In this document: piece after piece, positions 52,250 to 60,856 of the stretch | How positions within the stretch are numbered: the stretch's first letter is position 1 | How the letters are laid out: each line of letters opens with the position of its first letter | From: an uncultured Clostridia bacterium | Lineage (GTDB): Bacteria > Bacillota > Clostridia > Oscillospirales > Ruminococcaceae | Assembly (NCBI GenBank): GCA_947630555.1 | Contig: CANRIA010000008.1 | Span: 1 to 64,000, forward strand | Length of the DNA: 64,000 nucleotides | Direction of reading: 5' to 3' | Position numbers and translations under genes: made by a program | Notes under the pieces: model-generated | What the model was told of the DNA's origin: nothing | Databases searched by the model: none | Seen by the model: only the letters and a program-made list of their open reading frames with translations

Positions 52250-53065
52250 ATGAAAAAGAGACTTGCAATTCTGGCTGCACTTGTAATGGCAGCATCTATG
52301 TTCACAGCCTGCGGAGACAGCGACAGTTCTTCTGCCGCATCTGTGGCTGACGACACTTCATCTGTAGCTGAGACCACCACCGCTCCTGAAGAGAGCAAGC
52401 CCGAGGAGACCACTGCTGAGGAGACTTCTTCCGAGGCTGATGAGAGCAGCGAGGCTGAACCCATTGAGTTCAACGGCACACTTGAAACCACCGGCGACTA
52501 TCCTGGTGACTGGGCATCTGCTCCGTTCATAATTGACAGCGAGGGCAACACTTCCGGTCAGTTCGATTATATTTATCTTGAAGACTTTAAGGATACCGGC
52601 TGTACAGTCACTATCAACTACACCATTGACAAGAAGATAGATATGCAGAATCCCGATGCAGGCAAAACATTCTATGACTTCTATTCTGTTGCTCCGTGCA
52701 GCGCAGGCGCAAGCGGCTGGCAGAAGCTTTATGAAAAGGATCAGTCATTTATAACAGGCTATGAAAACAAGAAAGACGTAGTTATACCCGATCCGAATGA
52801 TTCTACCAAGGAGATAGTAAAGGACGACTACGACAAGGAAGCATATATGCAGGACGACGGATTTATCGTTGTATGTGCAAATGACGACGGCACATGGAAC
52901 GAAGAAGGCACTCTGACATTCAATTTCTCACCCGAAGCTATACAGTTTGTTCTGGCTGACGTTGCCACAAACGATGACGGCTCACAGTGGGGCGGAGTTA
53001 TCTTCATGGTACACGGTATCATAGTAAAGAGCGTTACCGTTGCCGCACCCGAAGCTGCTGAATAA
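52250..53065 (+). CDS. Lipoprotein with acidic linker and beta-rich domain, possible carbohydrate binding
   Basis: 271 residues. Lipobox FTAC (Cys about 21), a long Ser/Thr/Glu/Ala-rich linker (about 22-75, like that of the GH16 lipoprotein) and a beta-rich C-terminal domain (about 78-265) with repeated aromatic and Asp/Gly turns, e.g. DYPGDWASAPFIID and GTWNEEGTLTFNFSPEAIQFVLADV. A jelly-roll carbohydrate-binding module is plausible but I recognise no defined CBM. Co-transcribed with the solute-binding lipoprotein; terminator just after. Confidence 0.65.
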   Translation: MKKRLAILAALVMAASMFTACGDSDSSSAASVADDTSSVAETTTAPEESKPEETTAEETSSEADESSEAEPIEFNGTLETTGDYPGDWASAPFIIDSEGNTSGQFDYIYLEDFKDTGCTVTINYTIDKKIDMQNPDAGKTFYDFYSVAPCSAGASGWQKLYEKDQSFITGYENKKDVVIPDPNDSTKEIVKDDYDKEAYMQDDGFIVVCANDDGTWNEEGTLTFNFSPEAIQFVLADVATNDDGSQWGGVIFMVHGIIVKSVTVAAPEAAE

Positions 53066-53088
53066 TTTCAGTATTACAAATAACGCAG

Positions 53089-53122
53089 ACACCGTTGGGA
53101 GCTTTTCCCGACGGTGTTTTTG
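53089..53122 (+). terminator. Terminator after accessory lipoprotein gene
   Basis: ACACCGTTGGGA/TCCCGACGGTGT stem (one G-T pair), short loop, then TTTTTG. Confidence 0.88.
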
Positions 53123-53127
53123 CGCTG

Positions 53128-53156
53128 TTGAAAAATACGAAGCTGTATGGTATAAT
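53128..53156 (+). promoter_or_regulatory. Promoter upstream of the AlkZ-like gene and Bce module
   Basis: TTGAAA (53128-53133), 17 bases, TATAAT (53151-53156). Confidence 0.75.
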
Positions 53157-53180
53157 GTGTATAGATAGGAAGTGCATATT

Positions 53181-53858
53181 ATGAAAAACATCGGCAGGAA
53201 TATTACAAGCGCAAAGGCTTTGTGCGCTATGGTGGATAAGTACGGCTTTTTGCCGCTTTTTAAAAACAACATAGAAGGATTTTCGGTCGAGGAGCACACG
53301 CCGCCACGGCTTTGGTTCGCGCCCGACGTTGACGGCCCATGGGAGTGGAAAGGCCCTGTTATTCGCATGGCAGGCTGCGCATACGGCAAGTTTTTCAAGG
53401 GCAAGGCAGGATTTATAAGCATGAAGTGGTTCCCTAACTTTGCAAACTATCGCCGCGACGGCTACGACTTTGATGCGCGCTTTGACGACGGGCTTGCAAG
53501 GTACTCTGACAAGGTGATTTTTGATGCTCTTTACGGCAGCGGTGATATGCTCTCTCGCCTATGGCGGCAGAAAAGCGGCGTTAAAAAGCGCGGCGAATTT
53601 GATGCGGCAGTAACTCGGCTGCAAATGCTGTGCTATGTTACCACGACAGATTTTGAATACGCCGTTGACAAAAACGGTTCGCCATACGGCTGGGGGCTTG
53701 CGAGGTATTCAACGCCCGAGGAGCATTTCGGCAGCGCGTTCACTGACAGAGTATATCAGAAAGAGCCTGAAGGATCGCTGGAAATTATACTAAAGCATTT
53801 GCAGGGCATCTTTCCTGACGAAGACGAAAAACAGCTGATGCGCATTATTAAAGCATAG
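53181..53858 (+). CDS. AlkZ-related protein of unknown function
   Basis: 225 residues. ATG 53181 has AGGAAG eight bases upstream (an in-frame GTG at 53172 lacks one). The segment PPRLWFAPDVDGPWEWKGPVI ... AYGKFFKGKAGFISMKWFPNFANYRRDGYDFDARFDDG is highly characteristic of a Firmicute family that I recall being annotated as AlkZ-related; AlkZ/YcaQ are HTH-type DNA glycosylases. The homology is from memory and the biochemical role of this short form is not known. It lies 10 bases before the response regulator gene, so it appears part of the same transcript. Confidence 0.6.
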   Translation: MKNIGRNITSAKALCAMVDKYGFLPLFKNNIEGFSVEEHTPPRLWFAPDVDGPWEWKGPVIRMAGCAYGKFFKGKAGFISMKWFPNFANYRRDGYDFDARFDDGLARYSDKVIFDALYGSGDMLSRLWRQKSGVKKRGEFDAAVTRLQMLCYVTTTDFEYAVDKNGSPYGWGLARYSTPEEHFGSAFTDRVYQKEPEGSLEIILKHLQGIFPDEDEKQLMRIIKA

Positions 53859-53868
53859 GAGTGGAGTT

Positions 53869-54552
53869 ATGTCTGCAAAGTACAGAATATTTATAATAGA
53901 GGACGACAAGGCGCTTGCAAACGCCATGGAAAAGAGCATATCTTCATGGGGATACGAAGTGAAAAGCGCTGATGACCTTGTAATGAGCGAGTTTGAAAGC
54001 TTTGCTCCGCACCTTGTTATACTTGACATTATGCTGCCGCGCCGCAACGGCTATATGCTGTGCGAGGAGATTCGCAAAAGCAGCAATGTGCCGATAGTTT
54101 TTCTGTCCTCGGCGGCGGAGAACATGAACATAATAATGGCTATGCAGTCGGGCGGTGATGATTTTATAGCAAAGCCCGTTGACAGCAATGTTCTTATAAC
54201 CAAAATACAGGCAATCCTGCGCAGGGCATACGATATGAGCCTCTCCCCTGCCCTTGAATACGGCGGCGTTTCGCTATTTATAAACGACGGCACTGTAGCA
54301 TACGGCGGCAAACGCGCGGAGCTTACCAAAAACGAATTTCGCATATTGCAAACGCTTATGGAGCACAAGGGGAAAATAGTCAGCCGTGAAACGCTTATGC
54401 AGCGGCTGTGGCAGATGGATAACTACGTTGAGGAAAACACCCTTACCGTGAACGTTGCGCGGCTGAGAAAAAAGCTGTCAGATTTAGGCGTTGACGACTT
54501 TATAAAAACGCGTGTCGGCAGCGGATATATTATAGGGGGCGCTGAAACATGA
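53869..54552 (+). CDS. OmpR-family response regulator (BceR-like)
   Basis: 227 residues. Receiver domain with the acidic pair in IEDD, phospho-Asp in LVILDIMLPRRNGY, Ser in FLSSA and Lys in IAKPVDSN; C-terminal winged helix (about 135-225: LTKNEFRILQTLMEHKGKIVSRETLMQRLW and TVNVARLRKKLSDLG). Activates the transporter genes downstream when the kinase senses peptide antibiotics acting on lipid II. Its stop overlaps the kinase start (ATGA), so translation is coupled. Confidence 0.92.
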   Translation: MSAKYRIFIIEDDKALANAMEKSISSWGYEVKSADDLVMSEFESFAPHLVILDIMLPRRNGYMLCEEIRKSSNVPIVFLSSAAENMNIIMAMQSGGDDFIAKPVDSNVLITKIQAILRRAYDMSLSPALEYGGVSLFINDGTVAYGGKRAELTKNEFRILQTLMEHKGKIVSRETLMQRLWQMDNYVEENTLTVNVARLRKKLSDLGVDDFIKTRVGSGYIIGGAET

Positions 54553-55544
54553 CGAAGCTCGTGGCAAATTATCTTCGGCAGTACCGCCTGCTGCTGTGGC
54601 TGCTTGTGCTTTTCACTGCGGTGTTTTATGCCATACTTTCAGCCTACGGCTTGCCTGCGGAGGCGGCGGTATACTCGGCTTTGCTGTGTTTAGCGGCTGC
54701 GGCGGCAGTAATAGCGGTGCATTTTATATTCTTCAAAAAACGGTATGACATACTATCCCGCGCGGCAGAGGATATAAGCTTTATGAACGCCCTGCCTGAC
54801 GGTACTTTTGAAAATATATCTCCTACAGAAGAAAAGTACATAGAGATAATCGAAAAGCTTACAGAAAAAGCAAGCGATATGCAGAGCGAAATGCGCAGGC
54901 TGCAAACCGACAGCGAGGACTTTTACACGGCTTGGGCACATCAGATAAAAACGCCGATTGCAGTTATGAAGATGACTTTGGAGCAATATGACACCAAGCC
55001 CAGCCGCGAGCTGCTTATGCAGCTTTTCCGCATTGAGCAGTACACCGAAATGGCGCTTTACCAAAGCAGGCTGGGCGGAAGCGATTTAAGCATAGAAAAA
55101 ACGCCGCTTGACGGTGTTATTCGCGCCTCGGTCAGAAAGTATGCGCCGCAGTTTATTTCAAAGAAGATACGCCTTATCTACAGCGGCAGTGAAAGCAGTG
55201 CTATAACCGACCGCAAGTGGCTTGGGTTTATTATAGAGCAGCTGCTTTCAAACGCTGTGAAGTACACCGAAGAAGGCAGCGTTACCGTTACCGCTGAGGG
55301 TGAAAAGATAACCATTGAAGACACAGGTATAGGCATATCTGCAAGCGACCTGCCGCGCATATTTGAAAAGGGCTACACGGGGCAGGCAGGCAGAGAAGAT
55401 GGCAGCAAGGCAACAGGTCTGGGGCTTTATCTTGCAAAAAAAGCTGCCGACAAGCTATCGCACAAACTGTATGCACAGTCGCAGCAGGGCAAGGGCAGTA
55501 TATTTACTATAGACCTGCATACGGAAGAAACAGAGTTTGAATGA
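54549..55544 (+). CDS. Intramembrane-sensing histidine kinase (BceS-like)
   Basis: 331 residues. Two transmembrane helices close together (about 12-32 and 36-58) with a loop of a few residues, the mark of intramembrane-sensing kinases that read the state of a partner ABC transporter. Then a dimerisation domain with the phospho-His in AWAHQIKTPIAVMKM and an ATPase domain with N box QLLSNAVKYTEE, G1 EDTGIGIS and G2 GLGLYLAKKAAD. Together with genes on both sides it forms the Bce module. Confidence 0.92.
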   Translation: MTKLVANYLRQYRLLLWLLVLFTAVFYAILSAYGLPAEAAVYSALLCLAAAAAVIAVHFIFFKKRYDILSRAAEDISFMNALPDGTFENISPTEEKYIEIIEKLTEKASDMQSEMRRLQTDSEDFYTAWAHQIKTPIAVMKMTLEQYDTKPSRELLMQLFRIEQYTEMALYQSRLGGSDLSIEKTPLDGVIRASVRKYAPQFISKKIRLIYSGSESSAITDRKWLGFIIEQLLSNAVKYTEEGSVTVTAEGEKITIEDTGIGISASDLPRIFEKGYTGQAGREDGSKATGLGLYLAKKAADKLSHKLYAQSQQGKGSIFTIDLHTEETEFE

Positions 55545-55546
55545 CC

Positions 55547-55589
55547 TAAGATGATATATCATCTTACAAAAATGTCACGCCATTGTCAC
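55547..55589. promoter_or_regulatory. Operator candidates upstream of bceA-like gene
   Basis: A perfect 20-base palindrome TAAGATGATATATCATCTTA (55547-55566), just after the kinase stop, is followed by direct repeats TGTCAC at 55573-55578 and 55584-55589, 11 bases apart. OmpR-family regulators often bind direct repeats of about this period just upstream of a weak -35 box. Confidence 0.6.
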
Positions 55590-55598
55590 CCGAATAGA

Positions 55599-55627
55599 TT
55601 TCCAGGCGGCTGAAAGTGTGATATAAT
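55599..55627 (+). promoter_or_regulatory. Promoter of bceA-bceB-like genes
   Basis: TTTCCA (55599-55604), 17 bases, TATAAT (55622-55627). The poor -35 fits activation by the response regulator bound at 55573-55589. Confidence 0.65.
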
Positions 55628-55660
55628 TTTTGTCAGAAAGCAAAATGGGAGGTCATAAAA

Positions 55661-56425
55661 ATGGCAATACTTGAAGTGCAGGGCGTTGAAAAAATATACT
55701 CGCCGCGGTTTGGCGGCAGCAAGATACGCGCCCTGAACAATGTTAGTTTTACTGTAGAGCAGGGCGAATATGTTGCGGTAATGGGTGAATCGGGCTCTGG
55801 CAAGACAACGCTGCTAAACATTCTTGCGGCGCTAGACAAGCCCACGAGCGGTGAAGTATACCTTGACGGCATACAGCTGACAAAGGTGAAGGAAAAAGAA
55901 ATTTCGGCGTTTCGTCGGGATAATCTGGGGTTTGTGTTTCAGGATTTCAATCTCTTGGACACATTCTCGCTGAGGGATAATATCTACCTGCCGCTGGTGC
56001 TTTTGGGGCTTGACCACCGCGAGATGAAAGAAAAGCTTTCGCCCATAGCAAAAATGCTCGGGATAAGCGATATTCTGGATAAATTTCCGTATGAAGTATC
56101 GGGCGGACAGAAACAGCGCGCGGCAGTGGCAAGGGCTATTATAACGCAGCCGAAAATACTGCTGGCAGACGAGCCGACAGGCGCGCTGGATTCGCGCTCG
56201 ACAGACAGCCTTTTGCACATATTTTCGCTATTAAACGCAAACGGGCAGACGATAGTCATGGTAACGCATTCGGTAAAAGCTGCCAGCCACGCAAAGCGCG
56301 TGCTTTTCATAAAAGACGGCGAGGTGTTTCACCAGCTTTACCGCGGAGAAATGACGAGAGAGGAATATTACAGAAAGATCTCAGAGGCGCTTACGCTGAT
56401 AATGTCGGGCGGTGAGGAATTATGA
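55661..56425 (+). CDS. ABC transporter ATP-binding protein (BceA-like)
   Basis: 254 residues. Walker A GESGSGKT (about 44-51), Q-loop FVFQDFNLLDTFSLRDN, signature VSGGQKQR, Walker B ILLADEPTGALDS, switch His VTHS. The LolD/MacB-type sequence and the C-terminal extension (LYRGEMTREEYYRKI) fit BceA. It energises the FtsX-type permease encoded next, with which it overlaps by four bases. Such pairs remove bacitracin-like peptides from their lipid targets. Confidence 0.94.
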   Translation: MAILEVQGVEKIYSPRFGGSKIRALNNVSFTVEQGEYVAVMGESGSGKTTLLNILAALDKPTSGEVYLDGIQLTKVKEKEISAFRRDNLGFVFQDFNLLDTFSLRDNIYLPLVLLGLDHREMKEKLSPIAKMLGISDILDKFPYEVSGGQKQRAAVARAIITQPKILLADEPTGALDSRSTDSLLHIFSLLNANGQTIVMVTHSVKAASHAKRVLFIKDGEVFHQLYRGEMTREEYYRKISEALTLIMSGGEEL

Positions 56426-58395
56426 ACGGTAAAGAACGCGCCAAAAAAGGCTTGTATGCGCGCCTTGCCGCCGACAACATACGCAAAAACGCGCAGCTTT
56501 ATATCCCCTACCTTATAACCTGCTGCCTTACCGCGGCGATGCTGTATATCATCACGTCGCTTTCACGCAACAAAGGTCTCATAGGTATGCAGGGTGACTA
56601 CGCACTTTTGGAGATACTGAGATTAGGCAGCATAATAACGCGGATATTCGCATTTATTTTTCTTTTCTACACAAACAGTTTCATATCCAAAAAGCGCAAG
56701 AAAGAGTTCGGGCTTTTAAACATTCTCGGCATGGAAAAACGCCACATTGCAAGGGTGCTGTTTATGGAAACGCTTTACAGCGCGGTGATAAGCCTTGTGC
56801 TTGGCTTCGGCTTTGGCATACTGCTAGACAAACTGCTTTTCATGCTGCTGAGGAAAATGCTCGGCGGCAGCGTAAAGCTTGGGTTTTACATCTCGCGCTA
56901 CTCGCTTGCGGTAACTGCGATATTTATGCTGATAACATTTCTGTTGATATTTCTCAACTCGCTGCGGCAGATGCACTTTGCACAGCCTGCGGAGCTTATG
57001 CGCGGTTCGCAGGTAGGCGAAAAAGAGCCAAAAGCAAAGTGGCTGATGGCGATTCTGGGCGCGGTGCTGCTCGGCATAGGCTATTACATCTCTATAGTCA
57101 CCAAAAGCCCGTTAAAGGCAATATCGCTGTTTTTCATAGCGGTGCTGTGCGTTATAATAGGAACATATCTGCTGTTCACATCGGGCAGTATTGCGGTACT
57201 TAAAATACTGAAAAGCAAAAAGAGCTATTACTACAAAACGAAGAATTTCACCACCGTTTCGGGGCTTATGTACCGCATGAAGCAAAACGCCGTCGGCATG
57301 GCAAACATTTGCATACTTTCAACAATGGTGCTTGTAATGGTGTCTACTACCACTTGCCTTATGGCAGGCATGGAGGACATAATAAAAACGCGCTACCCGT
57401 TTGATTTTATGGTATCGTACGGCACTTCAAAAAGTATAGATATAGAGAAAGTCCTCAAAGAAAACGGCGTTAACGTGACAAGGTCGCAAAGCTACACCTC
57501 GCTTGAATTCGGTGCTTTCTGCGAGGGCGGCAGGGTATACGCTGAAACTTCTGCAAACAGCAGCGCATCTATTGATGATGTGTACGAACTTGAGGTGCTC
57601 AGCGCGGATGAGTACGGAAAACTTGTCGGCGAAGAAATTTCACTTGATAGCGGCGAAATACTCTTTTACAGCAGCGAAAAGGGGCTGAACTTTGAAAGCC
57701 TTGATCTGTGCGGAAAAGATGTGACAGTAAAGAAGCGGCTGAAAAGCTTCCCGAATGAAAAAACCTACAACATAACGCAGAAAATGGGCATTGTTGTCAG
57801 CGGCGACGACGAGGTGAACCGTCTGTGTGAGTATCAGCAAGGTGTTTATGGTGAGAACGCTTCGTTTATACAAAATATCTACAATTTTGACGTTGAGGGC
57901 GGCGGAGATGAGAGTGTGAAGCATCTGTTGGAAGTCTGCCTTGCCGACAGCGGTCGGTACATGATGATAGACGTAAAATACAGCGCGCACGACAGCTTTA
58001 TTTCTCTATACGGCGGACTGTTCTTTTTAGGAACGTTTTTAGGAATACTGTTTGTTATGGAAACGGTGCTGATAATCTACTACAAGCAGATCTCGGAGGG
58101 GTACGACGACAAAAAACGCTTTGAGATAATGCAGAACGTTGGCATGAGCCGCGCCGAGGTAAAGCGTTCGATACACTCGCAGATAGTAAAGGTGTTCTTT
58201 CTGCCGCTGCTTACCGCAGGGCTGCACACGGCGTTTTCGTTCCCGCTAATTCGGCGGCTGATGCTTATGATGAACATGAACAATGCTAAACTTTTTGCGC
58301 TGTGCCTGCTTGCCTGCTTTTCAGCGTTCGCGGTGCTGTATGCGCTGGTGTACTCGCTGACGGCGCGAACATATTACAAGATAGTAAGCAAATAA
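56422..58395 (+). CDS. FtsX-type ABC permease with large extracellular domain (BceB-like)
   Basis: 657 residues. Helix pattern of BceB: one helix near 23-42, three more to about 180 (FtsX core with GILLDKLLFMLLRKMLG), two around 208-258, one near 290-310 (MANICILSTMVLVMVS), then a large extracellular domain (about 320-540) and three C-terminal helices (about 548-570, 600-620 and 630-650). The extracellular domain between helices 7 and 8 is thought to recognise the peptide antibiotic. ATGA overlap with the ATPase gene; terminator after it. Confidence 0.93.
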   Translation: MNGKERAKKGLYARLAADNIRKNAQLYIPYLITCCLTAAMLYIITSLSRNKGLIGMQGDYALLEILRLGSIITRIFAFIFLFYTNSFISKKRKKEFGLLNILGMEKRHIARVLFMETLYSAVISLVLGFGFGILLDKLLFMLLRKMLGGSVKLGFYISRYSLAVTAIFMLITFLLIFLNSLRQMHFAQPAELMRGSQVGEKEPKAKWLMAILGAVLLGIGYYISIVTKSPLKAISLFFIAVLCVIIGTYLLFTSGSIAVLKILKSKKSYYYKTKNFTTVSGLMYRMKQNAVGMANICILSTMVLVMVSTTTCLMAGMEDIIKTRYPFDFMVSYGTSKSIDIEKVLKENGVNVTRSQSYTSLEFGAFCEGGRVYAETSANSSASIDDVYELEVLSADEYGKLVGEEISLDSGEILFYSSEKGLNFESLDLCGKDVTVKKRLKSFPNEKTYNITQKMGIVVSGDDEVNRLCEYQQGVYGENASFIQNIYNFDVEGGGDESVKHLLEVCLADSGRYMMIDVKYSAHDSFISLYGGLFFLGTFLGILFVMETVLIIYYKQISEGYDDKKRFEIMQNVGMSRAEVKRSIHSQIVKVFFLPLLTAGLHTAFSFPLIRRLMLMMNMNNAKLFALCLLACFSAFAVLYALVYSLTARTYYKIVSK

Positions 58396-58404
58396 CGCAA
58401 ACGA

Positions 58405-58436
58405 CGCGTACCCAAAAAGTACGCGCCGATTTTTTA
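58405..58436 (+). terminator. Terminator after bceB-like gene
   Basis: CGCGTAC/GTACGCG stem, A-rich loop, then TTTTTT; it also lies at the 3' side of the convergent gpmI. Confidence 0.8.
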
Positions 58437-58445
58437 TCTGTATTA

Positions 58446-59969
58446 TTACTTTACAATGCTTTCGCCTGTCATTTCCTCCGGCTGTTTTATGCCGAGAATT
58501 TTAAGAATAGTGGGTGAAAGGTCTGCCAGCACGCCGCCCTCACGCAGGGTGATGTCATCATCTGCGCCTGCAATTATCAGCGGAACAAGGTTGGTCGTGT
58601 GCGCTGTGAACGGTGAACCGTCCTCCTCATACATCTTGTCGGCGTTGCCGTGGTCAGCGGTAACTAAAGCCACGCCGCCCATTTTGAGCACCGCATCAAC
58701 AGTTCTGCCCATGCAGGTGTCAACAGCTTCAACAGCCTTTACGGCGGCTTCAAACACTCCCGTATGACCTACCATATCGCAGTTAGCATAGTTGAGTATT
58801 ATAACATCATACTTGCCTGATTCTATCCTCTTTACCACCTCATCGCAAACGGGGTAAGCGCTCATCTCGGGCTGCAAGTCGTATGTAGCGACCTTAGGCG
58901 AAGGTATAAGCACCCTGTCTTCATTCTCAAAAGGCGCTTCAACACCGCCGTTGAAGAAGAACGTAACGTGCGCATACTTCTCTGTTTCCGCAATTCTCAG
59001 CTGTGTCATACCAAGCTTTGAAATATACTCGCCCAGCGTGTTGGTCAAGCCCTCGGGTCTGAAAGCAATATCAACATTCGGCATGGTGGCATCATACTGT
59101 GTCATGCAGACATAGTAAAGCGGAAATCTGCCGTTTCTTCTCTCAAATCCCTTGAAATCGTCGTCAACGAAAGTACGGGTTATTTCTCTTGCTCTGTCGG
59201 GGCGGAAGTTATAGAAAATAACGCTGTCGTTCGCCTTTACCATACCGCTCTTGTCTATAACGGCAGGAACAACAAATTCGTCGGTGACTTCAGCGGCGTA
59301 TGAAGCTTTTACAGCCTCTACCGCATCGGCGCACTCAACGCCCTCGCCGTAAACGATAGCTGAATACGCTTTCTCGACTCTTTCCCAGCGGTTATCTCTG
59401 TCCATGGCATAATATCTGCCCATAACGGTAGCTATTTTGCCCACGCCTATCTCTTTCATCTTGTCTTGCAGTTCTGCAACAAAGTCTGCGCCGCTGGTCG
59501 GGGGCACGTCTCTTCCATCAAGGAAGCAATGAACGTAAACTTTGCTAAGACCCTCTTCCTTTGCAAGCTTCAACAGACCGTAAAGGTGTGTATTGTGCGA
59601 ATGTACGCCGCCGTCGGAAAGCAGACCGAACAGGTGCAGTGCGGAATCATTTTCGCGGCAGTTTGCCACAGCTTTTTTGAAAGCCTCGTTTTTAAAGAAG
59701 TCGCCCTCTTTTATAGACTTGCTTATTCTTGTAAGCTCCTGATAAACTATCCTGCCAGCGCCGATGTTGGTATGACCCACCTCGGAGTTGCCCATTTGTC
59801 CGTCGGGCAGACCGACATTCATGCCGCTGGCGCCTATAAGGGTGTGCGGATATTTTGCCAGAAGTCTGTCAAGGTTGGGCGTTTTTGCGGCTCTGATAGC
59901 GTTGCCGTAACTTGAATGGTTATAGCCGAAGCCGTCCATTATAATAAGTGCCACAGGTTTTTTAGACAT
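58446..59969 (-). CDS. gpmI: 2,3-bisphosphoglycerate-independent phosphoglycerate mutase
   Basis: 507 residues from ATG 59969, six bases after AAAGGAA (an ATG two codons upstream is too close to the site). Alkaline-phosphatase-type fold with metal sites: IIMDGFG start, the catalytic Ser in MGNSEVGH, VHCFLDGRDVPP, FYNFRPDRARE, NYANCDMVGHTG and TADHGNADKM. Interconverts 3- and 2-phosphoglycerate in glycolysis, needing manganese. Follows tpiA by 35 bases in a glycolytic operon. Confidence 0.96.
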   Translation of the reverse strand: MSKKPVALIIMDGFGYNHSSYGNAIRAAKTPNLDRLLAKYPHTLIGASGMNVGLPDGQMGNSEVGHTNIGAGRIVYQELTRISKSIKEGDFFKNEAFKKAVANCRENDSALHLFGLLSDGGVHSHNTHLYGLLKLAKEEGLSKVYVHCFLDGRDVPPTSGADFVAELQDKMKEIGVGKIATVMGRYYAMDRDNRWERVEKAYSAIVYGEGVECADAVEAVKASYAAEVTDEFVVPAVIDKSGMVKANDSVIFYNFRPDRAREITRTFVDDDFKGFERRNGRFPLYYVCMTQYDATMPNVDIAFRPEGLTNTLGEYISKLGMTQLRIAETEKYAHVTFFFNGGVEAPFENEDRVLIPSPKVATYDLQPEMSAYPVCDEVVKRIESGKYDVIILNYANCDMVGHTGVFEAAVKAVEAVDTCMGRTVDAVLKMGGVALVTADHGNADKMYEEDGSPFTAHTTNLVPLIIAGADDDITLREGGVLADLSPTILKILGIKQPEEMTGESIVK

Positions 59970-60004
59970 ATACATTTCCTTTCAGATAAATATTTCTAAG
60001 TATT

Positions 60005-60781
60005 TCAGCCGTTTACTGCCGCCTGAACTATAACGTTGAAGTCCTCGGCTTTGAGCGATGCGCCGCCTATAAGTCCGCCGTCGATATTCGGCTTGGCAAG
60101 AAGCTCTGCGGCATTTTTAGCGTTCATAGAGCCGCCGTACTGAATTGTAACAGCTTCAGCGGTAGCCTCGTCATACAGTTTAGCAAGCTGGGCGCGTATG
60201 TAAGCGCAAACTTCCTCTGCCTGGTCGGGTGTAGCTGTAAGACCTGTACCTATAGCCCATACAGGCTCGTAAGCTATAACAACGTTCTTTATCTGCTCTG
60301 CGGTGAGCGACCACAAATCAAGCTTTATCTGCCTTGCAATAACTTCTTCGGTTATGTTGCACTCGCGCTCCCATTTCAGCTCGCCTACGCATACTATCGG
60401 TTTAAGACCAGCGTTAAGAGCCGCGATAGTTCTCTTGTTTACTGTCTCGTCTGTCTCGCCGAAATACTGCCTTCTCTCGCTGTGACCGATAACAACGTAC
60501 TCAACGCCCACCTCAACAAGCATTGCAGCCGATATTTCGCCCGTGTAAGCGCCGCTCTCAGCAAAATGAACGTTCTCAGCGCCGACCTTTACGTTAGAGC
60601 CTGCGGTAGCTGCAACAGCAGTTTCAAGGTTTGTAAAAGGCACGCAGGTTATTACCTCAACGTTGCCCTCGGCGTTTGCGACCAGCGGCTTTATAGCCTC
60701 TATAAGAGCCTTAGCCTCAGGTCTTGTTTTGTTCATCTTCCAGTTTCCTGCGATGATAGCTTTTCTTACTGACTTCTTCAT
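60005..60781 (-). CDS. tpiA: Triose-phosphate isomerase
   Basis: 258 residues from ATG 60781 (AAAGGGAG upstream); a longer frame upstream overlaps the promoter and is not used. (beta/alpha)8 barrel with catalytic Lys in GNWKMNKT, His in VIGHSERRQYFGE and Glu in VIAYEPVWAIGTG, plus the phosphate loop IQYGGSMN and DGGLIGGASLK. Interconverts dihydroxyacetone phosphate and glyceraldehyde 3-phosphate. First gene of tpiA-gpmI. Confidence 0.97.
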   Translation of the reverse strand: MKKSVRKAIIAGNWKMNKTRPEAKALIEAIKPLVANAEGNVEVITCVPFTNLETAVAATAGSNVKVGAENVHFAESGAYTGEISAAMLVEVGVEYVVIGHSERRQYFGETDETVNKRTIAALNAGLKPIVCVGELKWERECNITEEVIARQIKLDLWSLTAEQIKNVVIAYEPVWAIGTGLTATPDQAEEVCAYIRAQLAKLYDEATAEAVTIQYGGSMNAKNAAELLAKPNIDGGLIGGASLKAEDFNVIVQAAVNG

Positions 60782-60827
60782 TTTATAAACTCCCTTTCGG
60801 TATAAACTTAAAAATTTTCTATCTATT

Positions 60828-60856
60828 ATTATACAACAGTCCGCAGCCTTTGTCAA
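60828..60856 (-). promoter_or_regulatory. Promoter of tpiA-gpmI
   Basis: Minus strand TTGACA (60851-60856), 17 bases, TATAAT (60828-60833). It begins exactly at the stop codon of the TPR gene, so tpiA is transcribed at least in part separately. Confidence 0.82.
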
